From positions 62,001 to 126,000 of the forward strand of contig NZ_JBFAHM010000013.1 of assembly GCF_040654195.1 (NCBI RefSeq): 64,000 bases of DNA. Direction: 5' to 3'. Both the position numbers and the translations under genes were made by a program. Below the pieces are notes generated by a model. It ran no database searches and was not told where the DNA came from. It worked only from the letters and a program-made list of their open reading frames with translations. Positions within the stretch are counted from its first letter, which is position 1, and each line of letters begins with the position of its first letter. This document shows positions 27,920 through 36,670 of the stretch, piece by piece. Origin of the DNA: Hamadaea sp013361475. GTDB taxonomy: Bacteria > Actinomycetota > Actinomycetes > Mycobacteriales > Micromonosporaceae.

Positions 27920-28985
27920 GCCCGCGTACGCGATGTGGCTGCTCCGCCGAGGGCTGGTCGGCTGAGGGCTTGGTCGCGGACGACTGAGCGGCCGCGGCCA
28001 GCGCGGCTTCCGCCCGTGCGTCCCGGTTGGATTTGATGAGGCTGGCTATCGTCGCGATGACCAGTGTCCCGATGATCACGGACAGCGAGACGTAGATCGG
28101 CACGTGCGGCGCCCAGCTCACCGGCTCTCCGCCGTTGATGAACGGCACGTTGTTCGAGGCGAGCGCCTCCAGGAACAGCTTCACGCCGATGAAGGCGAGG
28201 ACGACCGCGAGCCCGATCGACAGGTAGACCAGGCGGTCCAGCAGGCCCCCGAGGAGGAAGTACAGCTGCCGCAGACCCATCAGCGCGAACACGTTCGCGG
28301 TGAAGACCAGGTACGGCTCCTTGGTCAGGCCGAAGATCGCCGGGATGGAGTCCAACGCGAAGATCAGGTCGGTCGTGCCGATCGCGATCATCACGATGAG
28401 CATCGGCGTGAACAGGAGCTTGCCGTTGATCCGGGTGGTGAGCTTGGCGCCGTCGGGCTGCGGGCTCATCGGCAGGATCCGGCGCGCGGTCCGGATCATG
28501 ACGTTCTCCTTGTAGTCGCCCTCGTCGTCTTCACCGTGCTTGACCAGGCCCCAGGCGGTGTAGATCAGGAAGGCCCCGAAGAGGTAGAAGACCCAGGAGA
28601 ACCGGCTCACCACGGCCGCGCCGGCGGCGATGAACGCACCACGCATGACCAGCGCTATCACGATGCCGACCAGCAGCACCTTCTGCTGGTACATCCGGGG
28701 CACCGCGAAGCGGGCCATGATGATCACGAAGACGAAGAGGTTGTCGACGGAGAGGCTGTACTCCGTCAGCCAGCCGGCGAAGAATTCGCCGCCGTACTGT
28801 GCGCCGTGCGAGATGTAGACCCAGATCCCGAAGAGGACGGCCAGGCCGACGTAGAAGGTGACCCAGAGCGTCGATTCCTTGAACGACGGCTCGTGCGGTC
28901 TCCGGCCCACGATGATCAGATCGACGAGCAGAAGAGCCACCAGGGCTACCAGGGTGATGGTCCATTCGAGCGTGGACACGTTCAT
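27912..28985 (-). CDS. TerC-family integral membrane protein
   Basis: The protein has 357 residues, with the start ATG at 28985 behind GGAGG (spacing 7). About nine membrane segments are visible, with the two TerC signature segments carrying acidic residues in the membrane: TEYSLSVDNLFVFVII and DLIFALDSIPAIFG. Members export manganese or support metalation of exported proteins. A Ser/Ala/Gln-rich cytosolic tail ends the protein. The 5' leader resembles the yybP-ykoY manganese riboswitch, which supports a metal-ion role over tellurite resistance. The last codons lie in a tandem repeat. Confidence 0.9.
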   Translation of the reverse strand: MNVSTLEWTITLVALVALLLVDLIIVGRRPHEPSFKESTLWVTFYVGLAVLFGIWVYISHGAQYGGEFFAGWLTEYSLSVDNLFVFVIIMARFAVPRMYQQKVLLVGIVIALVMRGAFIAAGAAVVSRFSWVFYLFGAFLIYTAWGLVKHGEDDEGDYKENVMIRTARRILPMSPQPDGAKLTTRINGKLLFTPMLIVMIAIGTTDLIFALDSIPAIFGLTKEPYLVFTANVFALMGLRQLYFLLGGLLDRLVYLSIGLAVVLAFIGVKLFLEALASNNVPFINGGEPVSWAPHVPIYVSLSVIIGTLVIATIASLIKSNRDARAEAALAAAAQSSATKPSADQPSAEQPHRVRGQG

Positions 28986-29009
28986 GCAGTGATCCTCCGG
29001 TCGGCAGCG

Positions 29010-29120
29010 TGATGCCCCGGAGGTCTCTCCCGCCACGCGCTGACGCTCGTGACCGGCGGCCCCGGGTTCCGATGTGCGAACCGTGCTGACGAAGCCGCCG
29101 CGGGGGATACTCCCCTCCCA
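29010..29120 (-). promoter_or_regulatory. Probable yybP-ykoY (manganese) riboswitch in terC leader
   Basis: On the minus strand the leader reads GGGGAGTATCCCC (29102-29115 region), then CGTCAGCACGG near 29080-29092, then GGGAGAGACCTCCGG near 29017-29031, just before the terC ribosome site. The GGGGAGTA, GTCA-CACG and GAGACC blocks are the conserved parts of this riboswitch class, and TerC genes are one of its usual targets. Boundaries are approximate. Confidence 0.65.
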
Positions 29121-29196
29121 GTCGGCCTCCATTGTTGCTCACGAGGTCCCTTGAGGCCCAACAGGGGTCCGCGGCACGCCGTGGCAGGATGCCGTC

Positions 29197-29487
29197 ATGG
29201 TGTTGGAGATCGCACAATTCGAGATCACGCCCGGTGCGGAGGACGCTTTCGAGGCCGCGTACACGGAGGGGCGGGCGCTTTTGGCGCAGACGCCCGGTTT
29301 CCGCGACGCCCGGATGACGCGTGGCGTTGAATCGCCGTCCCGTTTCGTGCTGCTTGTCGAGTGGGACACCGTGGAGGCGCACGAGGTCGGCTTCCGCGGC
29401 TCCGAGCGCTTCCCGGCCTGGCGTGCGCTGATCGGCCCGCACTTCGCCGCGCCACCGGTGGTCGAGCACTACGCGTACCTGCCGTGA
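29197..29487 (+). CDS. Antibiotic biosynthesis monooxygenase (ABM)-domain protein
   Basis: This 96-residue single-domain protein has the dimeric alpha/beta barrel ABM fold: LEIAQFEITPGAEDAFEAAY at the start, then LLAQTPGFRDARMTRGVESP, RFVLLVEWDTVEAHEVGFRGS and a final Phe/His-rich helix. Family members are cofactor-free monooxygenases or small stress proteins. The gene overlaps the downstream hydrolase by GTGA, so both are co-translated. No substrate can be inferred. Confidence 0.8.
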   Translation: MVLEIAQFEITPGAEDAFEAAYTEGRALLAQTPGFRDARMTRGVESPSRFVLLVEWDTVEAHEVGFRGSERFPAWRALIGPHFAAPPVVEHYAYLP

Positions 29488-30203
29488 AGCTGGTCACCAC
29501 CGACGGCGTCCGGATCGACGCCCACCACGACCCAGGTCCGCGCGACCTGGCCTTCGTGCTCGCTCACGGTTTCACGGGGGCTTGGCAAAGGCCGGCGGTA
29601 CGCCGGGCGGGGGCGGTCTTCGCCCGGCACGGGGGTGTGGTGTCCTTCGATTTCCGGGGACACGGCCGATCCGGGGGCCGGTCGACCGTCGGCGATCGGG
29701 AGATCGATGATCTCGAAGCCGCCGTGGCGTGGGCGCGGGACCTCGGATACGAGCGGATCGCCACCATCGGGTTCTCCATGGGCGCGTCCGTCGCGATCCG
29801 GCACGCCGCCCTCGTCCGCGGAGTCGACGCCGTCGTCGCCGTCAGCGGACCGGCGCGGTGGTACTACCGCGGCACAGTGCCGATGCGCCGGGTGCACTGG
29901 GTGATCGAGAAGCCGACCGGACGGCTCGTCAGCCGCGTCGTGCTGCGTACGCGGATCGCCAAGGAAGGCTGGAATCCGGTGCCGCCCGCGCCCTTCGAGG
30001 TGGCCGGGAAGATCACCCCGACGCCGCTCCTGGTCGTGCACGGCGACCAGGACGCGTACTTTCCGTTGGAGCACGCCCACCAGCTCTTCGACGCCGCCGC
30101 CGAACCCAAGGAACTCTGGATCGAGCACGGCTTCGGCCACGCCGAGAACGCCGCCCCGCCCGAGTTGCTGGAACGCATCGCCCAGTGGGTCATCCGCTCG
30201 TGA
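29484..30203 (+). CDS. Alpha/beta hydrolase
   Basis: This 239-residue enzyme starts from GTG 29484, which overlaps the ABM gene stop. It has the alpha/beta hydrolase core: oxyanion region AHGFTG, nucleophile Ser in GFSMGAS, acid in HGDQDAYFP and His in GFGHAE. No signal peptide is present. It resembles small esterases or acylglycerol lipases that lack a large lid; the substrate is unknown. Its last 14 bp overlap the end of the convergent hydrolase gene. Confidence 0.85.
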   Translation: MKLVTTDGVRIDAHHDPGPRDLAFVLAHGFTGAWQRPAVRRAGAVFARHGGVVSFDFRGHGRSGGRSTVGDREIDDLEAAVAWARDLGYERIATIGFSMGASVAIRHAALVRGVDAVVAVSGPARWYYRGTVPMRRVHWVIEKPTGRLVSRVVLRTRIAKEGWNPVPPAPFEVAGKITPTPLLVVHGDQDAYFPLEHAHQLFDAAAEPKELWIEHGFGHAENAAPPELLERIAQWVIRS

Positions 30204-31155
30204 CCGGATCTTCGCGCCGGCCCGTCTCGGATTCCGCCTGCTCCGACGGCACAGCGTCGGACGGCATCGGGCCGGACGGCATCGGGCCGGCCGGCCCGCC
30301 GAGGAACTCCCGGAGCACCGCGGCGAGCTGATCAGGCACCTCTTCGGCGAGGTGGTGCCCCGAATCGAGGGCCACTCCGCGGACGGCGTCGGCCCACTCG
30401 CGCCAGACCTCGACCGGATCGCCGTAGAGTTCGCCGAGATCGTCTCCCGTCGCCCACACGACCAGCGTCGGGCAGGTGATCCGGCGCCCCGCGCGCCGAT
30501 CCGCGTCATCGGCCGCCCGATCCACGGTCAGGCCGGCCCGATAGTCCTCGCACATCGCGTGCACCGTCGCCGGATCGTGCAGCGCCCGCCGCAGATCGGC
30601 GTACGCCTCCTCGCCCATCGTCGCCGCGTCGACCTGGTACCAGGCGTCGGGGTCGGCGTTGATCACGCGTTCGGCGGGTTTGGCGGTCTGGCCGAGGAAG
30701 AACCAGTGCCACCACTTGGCGGCGAACCGCGCGTCGCTGCGGGCGAGTGCCGCGCCGATCGGCACGGCGTCCATGACCACGAGGTGGCTCACCAGTTCCG
30801 GGTGATCGGCGGCGAGCCGGTGCGCCACGTACGCGCCCCGGTCGTGCCCGACGACGGCGAAGTTCCGATGGCCGAGCTGCGCCATCGCCTCGACGCAATC
30901 CCGGGCCATCGCACGTTTGCTGTAGCCGGCGTGATCCTCCCCCGCCGGTGGCTTGCTCGACTCCCCGTAGCCCCGCAGATCCAGGCAGACGACGGTGAAG
31001 CCGATCGCCAGCAGCGGTGCCACCTTGTGCCACGTCGCCTGCGTACGCGGGTGGCCGTGCAGCAGCAGGACCGGCGGACCGGAACCACCGGTCCGCACTC
31101 GCAGCGTCACGCCGCCGCCGACGTCCACCTGTCGCAGCTCGAATCCGTCGAACAC
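30190..31155 (-). CDS. Alpha/beta hydrolase, haloacetate dehalogenase/epoxide hydrolase-like
   Basis: The protein has 321 residues from GTG 31155. HGHPRTQATWHKVAPLL is typical of fluoroacetate dehalogenase and epoxide hydrolase relatives. The nucleophile is Asp in VGHDRGAYVAH (rather than Ser), the acid lies around WATGDDL, and the His is in DSGHHLAEEVP. A WWHWFFLGQ segment matches the cap domain Trp used for halide or fluoride binding in haloacetate dehalogenases. The C-terminal tail repeats SGPMPSD. It lies 46 bp downstream of uvrB on the same strand. Specific substrate is inferred only at family level. Confidence 0.85.
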   Translation of the reverse strand: MFDGFELRQVDVGGGVTLRVRTGGSGPPVLLLHGHPRTQATWHKVAPLLAIGFTVVCLDLRGYGESSKPPAGEDHAGYSKRAMARDCVEAMAQLGHRNFAVVGHDRGAYVAHRLAADHPELVSHLVVMDAVPIGAALARSDARFAAKWWHWFFLGQTAKPAERVINADPDAWYQVDAATMGEEAYADLRRALHDPATVHAMCEDYRAGLTVDRAADDADRRAGRRITCPTLVVWATGDDLGELYGDPVEVWREWADAVRGVALDSGHHLAEEVPDQLAAVLREFLGGPAGPMPSGPMPSDAVPSEQAESETGRREDPVTSG

Positions 31156-31201
31156 GCCGTGCCAGTTCCCACCCAGGCCCGACGGCCAAACGAGGCGCAG
31201 C

Positions 31202-33340
31202 TCAGAGCGCGACCTCCATGGTCCGCAACTCCTTCTTGAGTTCCTGCATCTCGTCGCGGATCCGGGCGGCCAGCTCGAACTGCAGCTCGCCGGCGGCCGC
31301 GAGCATCTGCTCGTTGAGGTCGGAGATGAGCCGGGCCAGCTCTTCGCGCGCCATGCCCTGCGTCTTCGCCTCGATCCGGCCCTTGCTACGGCTGGACGCC
31401 GTCGGCGTCGGCGTCTTGCCCCGGCTCTGTGCCCGGCCGCTGCCCATCGCCGACGTGCTGATGACCGCACCGCCCGGCCCGTGCCCGGCGAGGGCGCTGT
31501 CGGTGTCCTCGGCTTCACGGTAGATGTCGTCGAGGATGTCGTGGATCTTCTTCCGCAACGGCTGCGGGTCGACGCCATGGGCCTCGTTGTACGCGATCTG
31601 CTTCGCCCGGCGTCGATTCGTCTCTTCGATCGCGTTCGCCATCGACGGGGTGATCTTGTCCGCGTACATGTGGACTTCACCGGAGACGTTTCGCGCGGCG
31701 CGGCCGATGGTCTGGATCAGCGAGGTGCCGGAGCGCAGGAAGCCCTCCTTGTCGGCGTCGAGGATCGCGACCAGCGACACCTCGGGCAGGTCGAGACCCT
31801 CGCGGAGCAGGTTGATGCCGACGAGGACGTCGTAGTCGCCCTTGCGCAGCTCCTTGAGCAGCTCGACCCGGCGCAGGGTGTCCACCTCGGAGTGCAGGTA
31901 GCGCACCCGGATCCCGTGCTCAAGCAGATAGTCGGTGAGGTCCTCGGCCATCTTCTTGGTCAGCGTCGTGACCAGGACGCGCTCGTCCTTCGCCGTCCGC
32001 AGGTTGATCTCGTGCATGAGGTCGTCGATCTGGCCCTTGGTCTTCTTGACGACCACCTGCGGGTCGACCAGACCGGTCGGGCGGATGACCTGCTCGACGA
32101 ACTCGCCGCCGCTCTGCCGCAGCTCCCACGGTCCGGGCGTCGCGGACAGGAAGACCTGCTGCCCCACCCGCTCCAGGAACTCGTCGAACCGCAGCGGGCG
32201 GTTGTCCATCGCGGACGGCAGCCGGAAGCCGTGCTCGACCAGGATCCGCTTCCGGGAGGCGTCGCCCTCGTACATGCCGCCGATCTGCGGCACGGTCACG
32301 TGCGACTCGTCGATGACGGTGAGGAAGTCGTCGGGGAAGTAGTCGAGCAGACAGTGCGGCGGGCTGCCCGCCTCACGGTCGTCGATGTGCCGGGAGTAGT
32401 TCTCGATGCCGGAGCAGAACCCGACCTGACGCATCATCTCGATGTCGTAGCTCGTCCGCATCCGCAACCGCTGGGCCTCCAGGAGCTTGCCCTGCCGTTC
32501 CAGCTCGGCCAGCCGTTCCTCCAGCTCCTTCTCGATCCCCGTCAGCGCGCGCTCCATCCGCTCCGGACCGGCGGTGTAGTGCGTCGCCGGGAAGACCAGC
32601 AGCTGGTCGACCTCCCGGACGACGTCGCCGGTCAACGGGTGCAGATAGGACAGTCGCTCGACCTCGTCACCGAACATCTCGATGCGGATCGCCAGCTCCT
32701 CATAGGCCGGGATGATCTCCAGCGTGTCGCCGCGTACGCGGAAAGTGCCGCGGTTGAAGGCGATGTCGTTGCGCGCGTATTGAATGTCGACGAGCCGGCG
32801 CAGCAGCTGGTCGCGGTCCAGCTCCTCGCCCTTGACGATCTTCACCGTACGGTCGAGGTACTCCTGCGGCGTGCCGAGGCCGTAGATGGCGCTGACGGTG
32901 GCCACCACCACGACGTCGCGCCGGGTCAGGAGCGACATCGTCGCCGAGTGGCGCAGCCGCTCGACCTCCTCGTTGATCGAGGAGTCCTTCTCGATGTAGG
33001 TGTCCGTCTGCGGGATGTATGCCTCGGGCTGGTAGTAGTCGTAGTAGCTCACGAAGTATTCGACGGCGTTGTTGGGCATCAGCTCGCGGAACTCCTTGGC
33101 GAGCTGGGCGCACAACGTTTTGTTGGGGGCGAGCACCAGCGTCGGCCGCTGCAGCTTCTCGATCAGCCACGCGGTCGTCGCGCTTTTGCCGGTGCCGGTC
33201 GCACCCATCAGGACGACGTGCTTCTCCCCCGCCCTGACCCGTCGCTCCAGATCGGCGATCGCCGTCGGCTGGTCGCCCGAGGGGACGTAATCACTGACGA
33301 CGGCGAACCTGCCGTCGATGCGGGGAATCTCCAAACCCAT
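31202..33340 (-). CDS. uvrB: Excinuclease ABC subunit B
   Basis: This 712-residue helicase-like damage verification subunit of nucleotide excision repair works with UvrA and UvrC. It shows Walker A GATGTGKS, the beta-hairpin inserted into DNA (YYDYYQPEAYIPQTDTY), DESHVT for Walker B, helicase motifs through GINLLREGLDLPEV and QTIGRAARN, and a C-terminal UVR coiled-coil that binds UvrC (ISDLNEQMLAAAGELQFELA). The ATG at 33340 was chosen because MGLEIPRIDGRFAVVSDY is the normal start. A Ser/Gly/Arg-rich insert (about residues 640-670) before the UVR domain makes it slightly long for the family. Confidence 0.96.
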   Translation of the reverse strand: MGLEIPRIDGRFAVVSDYVPSGDQPTAIADLERRVRAGEKHVVLMGATGTGKSATTAWLIEKLQRPTLVLAPNKTLCAQLAKEFRELMPNNAVEYFVSYYDYYQPEAYIPQTDTYIEKDSSINEEVERLRHSATMSLLTRRDVVVVATVSAIYGLGTPQEYLDRTVKIVKGEELDRDQLLRRLVDIQYARNDIAFNRGTFRVRGDTLEIIPAYEELAIRIEMFGDEVERLSYLHPLTGDVVREVDQLLVFPATHYTAGPERMERALTGIEKELEERLAELERQGKLLEAQRLRMRTSYDIEMMRQVGFCSGIENYSRHIDDREAGSPPHCLLDYFPDDFLTVIDESHVTVPQIGGMYEGDASRKRILVEHGFRLPSAMDNRPLRFDEFLERVGQQVFLSATPGPWELRQSGGEFVEQVIRPTGLVDPQVVVKKTKGQIDDLMHEINLRTAKDERVLVTTLTKKMAEDLTDYLLEHGIRVRYLHSEVDTLRRVELLKELRKGDYDVLVGINLLREGLDLPEVSLVAILDADKEGFLRSGTSLIQTIGRAARNVSGEVHMYADKITPSMANAIEETNRRRAKQIAYNEAHGVDPQPLRKKIHDILDDIYREAEDTDSALAGHGPGGAVISTSAMGSGRAQSRGKTPTPTASSRSKGRIEAKTQGMAREELARLISDLNEQMLAAAGELQFELAARIRDEMQELKKELRTMEVAL

Positions 33341-34004
33341 GCCTTCCAACCTAACGCCTGCGTATGACAACGACCCTTGATCGACCTCGTCCGAAGCGCC
33401 CATCCGGCTCGATATTGCGATTGTGTGACGTGCACCATCCGAGTACCGTCAATAGCCGTAGGCCGCTCGCGGCGGCCGACCGGGGTTGTGATCGGACCTC
33501 CACACCGGCCGATCCCCCCGGCGCTGGGTCGCTGCTCCCGCGGCGACGCCACCGCCGACCCAAACGGCGAGGGCGTCGCGGGCCCGGTGAGCGCACCTCT
33601 GCGGTCGCGCGCCCAGCGCGCTGACCGGCCGCCGCGGGCGTCCTTACGTTTGCGGCGATCCCCGCAAAATAATGCCAACGCGGCACTCCCGCGTTCTCTT
33701 CCCGCATCGCCCGCTCCCCCGCGCCCCGCTTGCCCTCGCCGCGCCGCTCCCCCGTCGCACCGCACCCGCCCCCGGGCCGCGCCGCATCCGCTGCTCCGCG
33801 GCACACAACACCCGTCCCCCGGCCGCGGGCACGCGCCGCCGTTACCGACAGATCACGGTTACGCATGCAAATGCGGCCGGGGAAGCATGCGTAACCGTGA
33901 TCTGCTGCGAACGCAGGCGATGCGAGGCAGCCCGCTAGACGGGACAAAAGAGGCGTCGCGGGTGACGGCCGTTACCCGCGCGCCCCTCTCGCGTTCAGCA
34001 TGCC
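33341..34004. other. 664-bp divergent spacer, no gene
   Basis: This separates uvrB from the duplicated-domain exported gene and must hold both promoters. The stretch 33400-33450 is locally AT-richer. 33690-33840 is extremely C-rich on the plus strand. A large perfect inverted repeat sits at 33849-33904. Reading frames here have skewed, repeat-like composition and are unlikely to be genes. Confidence 0.6.
33849..33904. repeat. Perfect 20-bp inverted repeat with 16-nt loop
   Basis: CAGATCACGGTTACGCATGC (33849-33868) is matched exactly by its reverse complement at 33885-33904. It lies in a divergent spacer with no T-run, so it is not an ordinary terminator position. Operator, small mobile palindrome or RNA element are the options. 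Confidence 0.9.
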
Positions 34005-35630
34005 GTGGAGTCTGCCCGCCCGAATCGCCGCCGCAAGATCGCCACCGTTCTCCTCGTCGGATGCCTCGCCCTGGGCGCGGTCGCCGGGCTCAGCCAGGGC
34101 ATGACGTCCTGCGCCGGCCCGGACAAGGAAGCGGACGCCCCGAAGGCCCGGCCGTTGACCGCGGTCGAGGCGGGCAGGCTCGCCGCCGTCCGGCTGCACA
34201 ATTACGAGGATCAGCGAGCGACGCTCTCCGGTGTCGTGGCCGGGAAGGATTCCGACGGCCGGCCGAAGGACGTCCGGTTCGCGGGCTGGATCGACTGGCG
34301 GCGGTCGCTGCTGTATGTGCGTACGGCGGAGCGGAAAGGCATGCCGGGACTGCTGATCCAGGCGATGCCGGGGATCATCGCGATCCGGGCCGAGGACAAG
34401 CCGTCGGCCACCGCCGAGCCGCCTGCCGAACCGCCCGCCGGGAACTGGCGCGTACGCCCGCTGGGTCTGCCGGTCCCCGAGAAGCCCGATCCGCTGGACG
34501 GACTCGTCGCAGTGCTGCTGCAGCTCGCCGCGCCCAAGGCGGACAACCCGGAACTGCTGCGCGACCTGCAGACGCAGTGGCTCCGCGGCGACTCCGTCGA
34601 CGGTACGCGGGTCGATGTGCTCCTCGGCCCGGCCATCGTCCCGACCCAGCCGATCGCGCCGAGCCCGACCGTCAACGCCAGTCCGAGCGCCAGTCCCAGC
34701 GTCAGTTCCAGCATCGGAATCGGCGGGGTCGGCGCGACGAAGAAGCCGGGGCTGAACCCGGCCGCGGTGAAGTCCCCGGCGAAGGCGGCGTCCGGTACTC
34801 CCACGCCGAGCGGCAGCCCGACGCCGGATCCCCGTTCGCTGGTGGCCCATGGCGGTCCGGTGAGCTACTGGGTCGACGGAACAGCCCGCGTACGCCGGAT
34901 GGAGGCGCTGCTGGCCGACGACGTCCGGGCGCGCGTCGACTTCGACCGGACGCGGCGGCCGGAGCTGACCGCGATCGCCGCCTTCGGCGGGGACGTCATC
35001 AACCCCCGCAAGGTGACCGCGGCTGAGGCCAAGGCGCTGTCCGTCATGCGTACGCGCACCGAAGCCGCCCGGGGCGGGCACTTCACCGTCAACCTGCCAC
35101 TCCCACCGGCCCGGATGATCTTCGTCGACGGCTGGCTCGACTGGCGCGGCGGCGTCGCGTACGCCCTCGCCCACGATCTCGACGACGCGGACCGGAACGT
35201 GCTCGTGCACGCCGGGCGTACGAGTGTGTCGATGAGAGCGAGCACCGACAAGCAGCCGCCGCTGCCCGCGCCGCGCGGCAAGTGGGAGCGGCGGTCCTGG
35301 AACGACCTGGGCGTGCGGGTGCCCGCGACCGAGCTCGACGTGCTGCTGCACGAGGCGCTGTCGGTCGGCCTGCCGGGGCGCGACGACCCGAAGACGCTGG
35401 CCAAGAGCGCCTACCGGCTACGCCTCGACGAGCTGAACGGGCGACCGGTCGCGGTCTTCGAAATCCACACGGCGGCGGACGCCGCGAGCCCGCCGGGGAC
35501 GGCGCTGATGCGCTACTGGGTCGACCCGACCGGCGTGGTCCGGCGGCTGGAGATCCGGACGCGGCTGGGATTCGCGCAGCTCGACATCGACTTCAGCAAG
35601 CGCCTGCCCGCCCTGCCGTCACGCGTCTGA
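34005..35630 (+). CDS. Exported protein with two copies of an unrecognised domain
   Basis: The protein has 541 residues from GTG 34005. After RRRKIATVLLVGCLALGAVAGL (signal anchor) it holds two homologous segments of about 210 residues separated by a Ser/Pro/Ala-rich linker (about 215-280). Both carry F-GW-DWR---Y, then a W-R---LG-PVP / W---GVRVPATELD block, an LL-----GL---DP-TL / LLRDLQT block, YWVDGT or YWVDPTG, V-R-E or VRRLEIRTR, and a closing DFD / DFSKR with RP or LPAL. I do not recognise the domain. The YWVDP.G.V.R motif is reminiscent of LolA/LppX-like lipoprotein-carrier sheets, which is only a suggestion. The gene end lies in a tandem repeat. Confidence 0.75.
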   Translation: MESARPNRRRKIATVLLVGCLALGAVAGLSQGMTSCAGPDKEADAPKARPLTAVEAGRLAAVRLHNYEDQRATLSGVVAGKDSDGRPKDVRFAGWIDWRRSLLYVRTAERKGMPGLLIQAMPGIIAIRAEDKPSATAEPPAEPPAGNWRVRPLGLPVPEKPDPLDGLVAVLLQLAAPKADNPELLRDLQTQWLRGDSVDGTRVDVLLGPAIVPTQPIAPSPTVNASPSASPSVSSSIGIGGVGATKKPGLNPAAVKSPAKAASGTPTPSGSPTPDPRSLVAHGGPVSYWVDGTARVRRMEALLADDVRARVDFDRTRRPELTAIAAFGGDVINPRKVTAAEAKALSVMRTRTEAARGGHFTVNLPLPPARMIFVDGWLDWRGGVAYALAHDLDDADRNVLVHAGRTSVSMRASTDKQPPLPAPRGKWERRSWNDLGVRVPATELDVLLHEALSVGLPGRDDPKTLAKSAYRLRLDELNGRPVAVFEIHTAADAASPPGTALMRYWVDPTGVVRRLEIRTRLGFAQLDIDFSKRLPALPSRV

Positions 35631-35744
35631 ACCCGAGCGCCTGCCCGCCCTGCCCTCACGCGTTTGACCGAGCGTCCACCCACCCTGCCGTCACACGTCT
35701 GAACCCGAGCGCCTGCCCGCTCTGCCGTCACGTGTTCGATGCGG
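35601..35744. repeat. Tandem repeat of about 36 bp spanning two convergent gene ends
   Basis: There are four units, at 35601-35637, 35638-35672, 35673-35709 and 35710-35744, of the form CGCCTGCCCGCCCTGCCGTC plus ACGCGTCTGAACCCGAG. Unit one contains the stop of the 34005 gene (TGA 35628-35630), unit four contains the coaE stop (35728-35730), and units between repeat both. There is no other content in the 97-bp spacer. Confidence 0.88.
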
Positions 35745-36333
35745 CCACCGCGGCGAGATCAGGCCACGCCTGATCCACCTGTGCGCGGAGGTCGTCGAGC
35801 GTGCCCTCGTTGACGATCAGTACGTCGGCGACGGCTCGGCGCTGCTCGTCGGTGGCCTGCGCGGCGATCCGGGCGTGCGCCTCGGCCTCGGTCATGCCGC
35901 GCGCGGCCACCAGCCGGGCGACGCGGATCTCCTCGCTCGCCAGGACCACGATGACCAGCTGGTACGTGTCGGCCAGGCCGGCCTCGACGAGCAGCGGGAC
36001 GTCGTTGACCACGACCGCGTCCGGCGACGCCGCCATCGCGAGTTCGGCGGTGCGCGCCCGGACTCGCGGGTGGATGATGCCTTCGAGCGCCTTGCGCGCG
36101 TCGGCGTCGCCGAAGATCTTGGCGGCCAGCGCCGCGCGGTCGATCGACCCGTCCGGGGCGAGGACGCCTGTCCCGAACCGGGCCACGACCTCGGCGTGCC
36201 CGTCGGTGCCGGGTTCGACGACCTCGCGGGCGAGCCGGTCGGAGTCGATGACGACCGCGCCCAGTTCACGCAGTCGAGCCGCGACCGAACTCTTCCCCGA
36301 CCCGATCCCGCCGGTCAGCCCTACGAAAAGCAT
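35728..36333 (-). CDS. coaE: Dephospho-CoA kinase
   Basis: This 201-residue enzyme catalyses the last step of coenzyme A synthesis, phosphorylating the ribose 3'-OH of dephospho-CoA. The P-loop GLTGGIGSGKSS is at the N-terminus, followed by VIDSDRLAREVVEPGT (CoA-binding Asp), IIHPRVR, VVNDVPLLVEAGL and a lid with R.ARG. The ATG at 36333 was preferred over GTG 36339, placing the P-loop at the usual distance. It lies beside rpsA, uvrB and polA as in many actinobacteria. The C-terminus is in the tandem repeat described separately. Confidence 0.95.
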   Translation of the reverse strand: MLFVGLTGGIGSGKSSVAARLRELGAVVIDSDRLAREVVEPGTDGHAEVVARFGTGVLAPDGSIDRAALAAKIFGDADARKALEGIIHPRVRARTAELAMAASPDAVVVNDVPLLVEAGLADTYQLVIVVLASEEIRVARLVAARGMTEAEAHARIAAQATDEQRRAVADVLIVNEGTLDDLRAQVDQAWPDLAAVAASNT

Positions 36334-36399
36334 GCGCACAGCGTACGACGCGGCGTGGCGACCGGCTTACCGCACTTACCCGACATAAGGTGCGGTTCC

Positions 36400-36600
36400 A
36401 TGACAGGACGGCACCGCAGCGGCACTCGCCGTCCCCGCACCGTCCGGGCCGCTAAACCACGCCATCTCCGCCGCACCGGCCGGATCGCCGCACCCCGCGC
36501 GCTCGGCGTCACGCTCGCGCTCAGCGTGGCCCTGCTCATGATCAGCGGGTACGCCACGGCGGCGGGCGCCGTCGCGATAGCGGCGATCTTCGCCCCCTGA
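36400..36600 (+). CDS. Small predicted membrane peptide
   Basis: This 66-residue open frame starts from ATG 36400. The first 30 residues are very Arg-rich and basic. Residues about 34-65 (LGVTLALSVALLMISGY, then AAGAVAIAAIF) form one long hydrophobic helix. It is divergent from coaE with 66 bp between starts and is followed at once by a strong terminator, which supports transcription in this direction. I do not recognise a family; function unknown. It may be a chance frame, though the charge and membrane layout argues for a real small protein. Confidence 0.45.
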   Translation: MTGRHRSGTRRPRTVRAAKPRHLRRTGRIAAPRALGVTLALSVALLMISGYATAAGAVAIAAIFAP

Positions 36601-36618
36601 GCCCTTCCCATTCCCTGC

Positions 36619-36655
36619 AGAAAGCCCCGCCCGGCGACGCCGAGCGGGGCTTTCT
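36619..36655. terminator. Strong bidirectional hairpin terminator
   Basis: AGAAAGCCCCGC (36619-36630) pairs exactly with GCGGGGCTTTCT (36644-36655), a 12-bp stem whose AAA and TTT edges give T-runs on both strands. It ends rpsA and the small 36400 frame. Confidence 0.88.
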
Positions 36656-36670
36656 GGTGGAACTAGCGAC

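Noticed and set aside
27912..28985. Tellurite-resistance function for the TerC protein
   Set aside because: No other ter genes are nearby, and the leader looks like a manganese riboswitch.
30995..33367. 790-codon open frame antisense to uvrB
   Set aside because: Shadow of uvrB with low-complexity composition; no domain recognisable.
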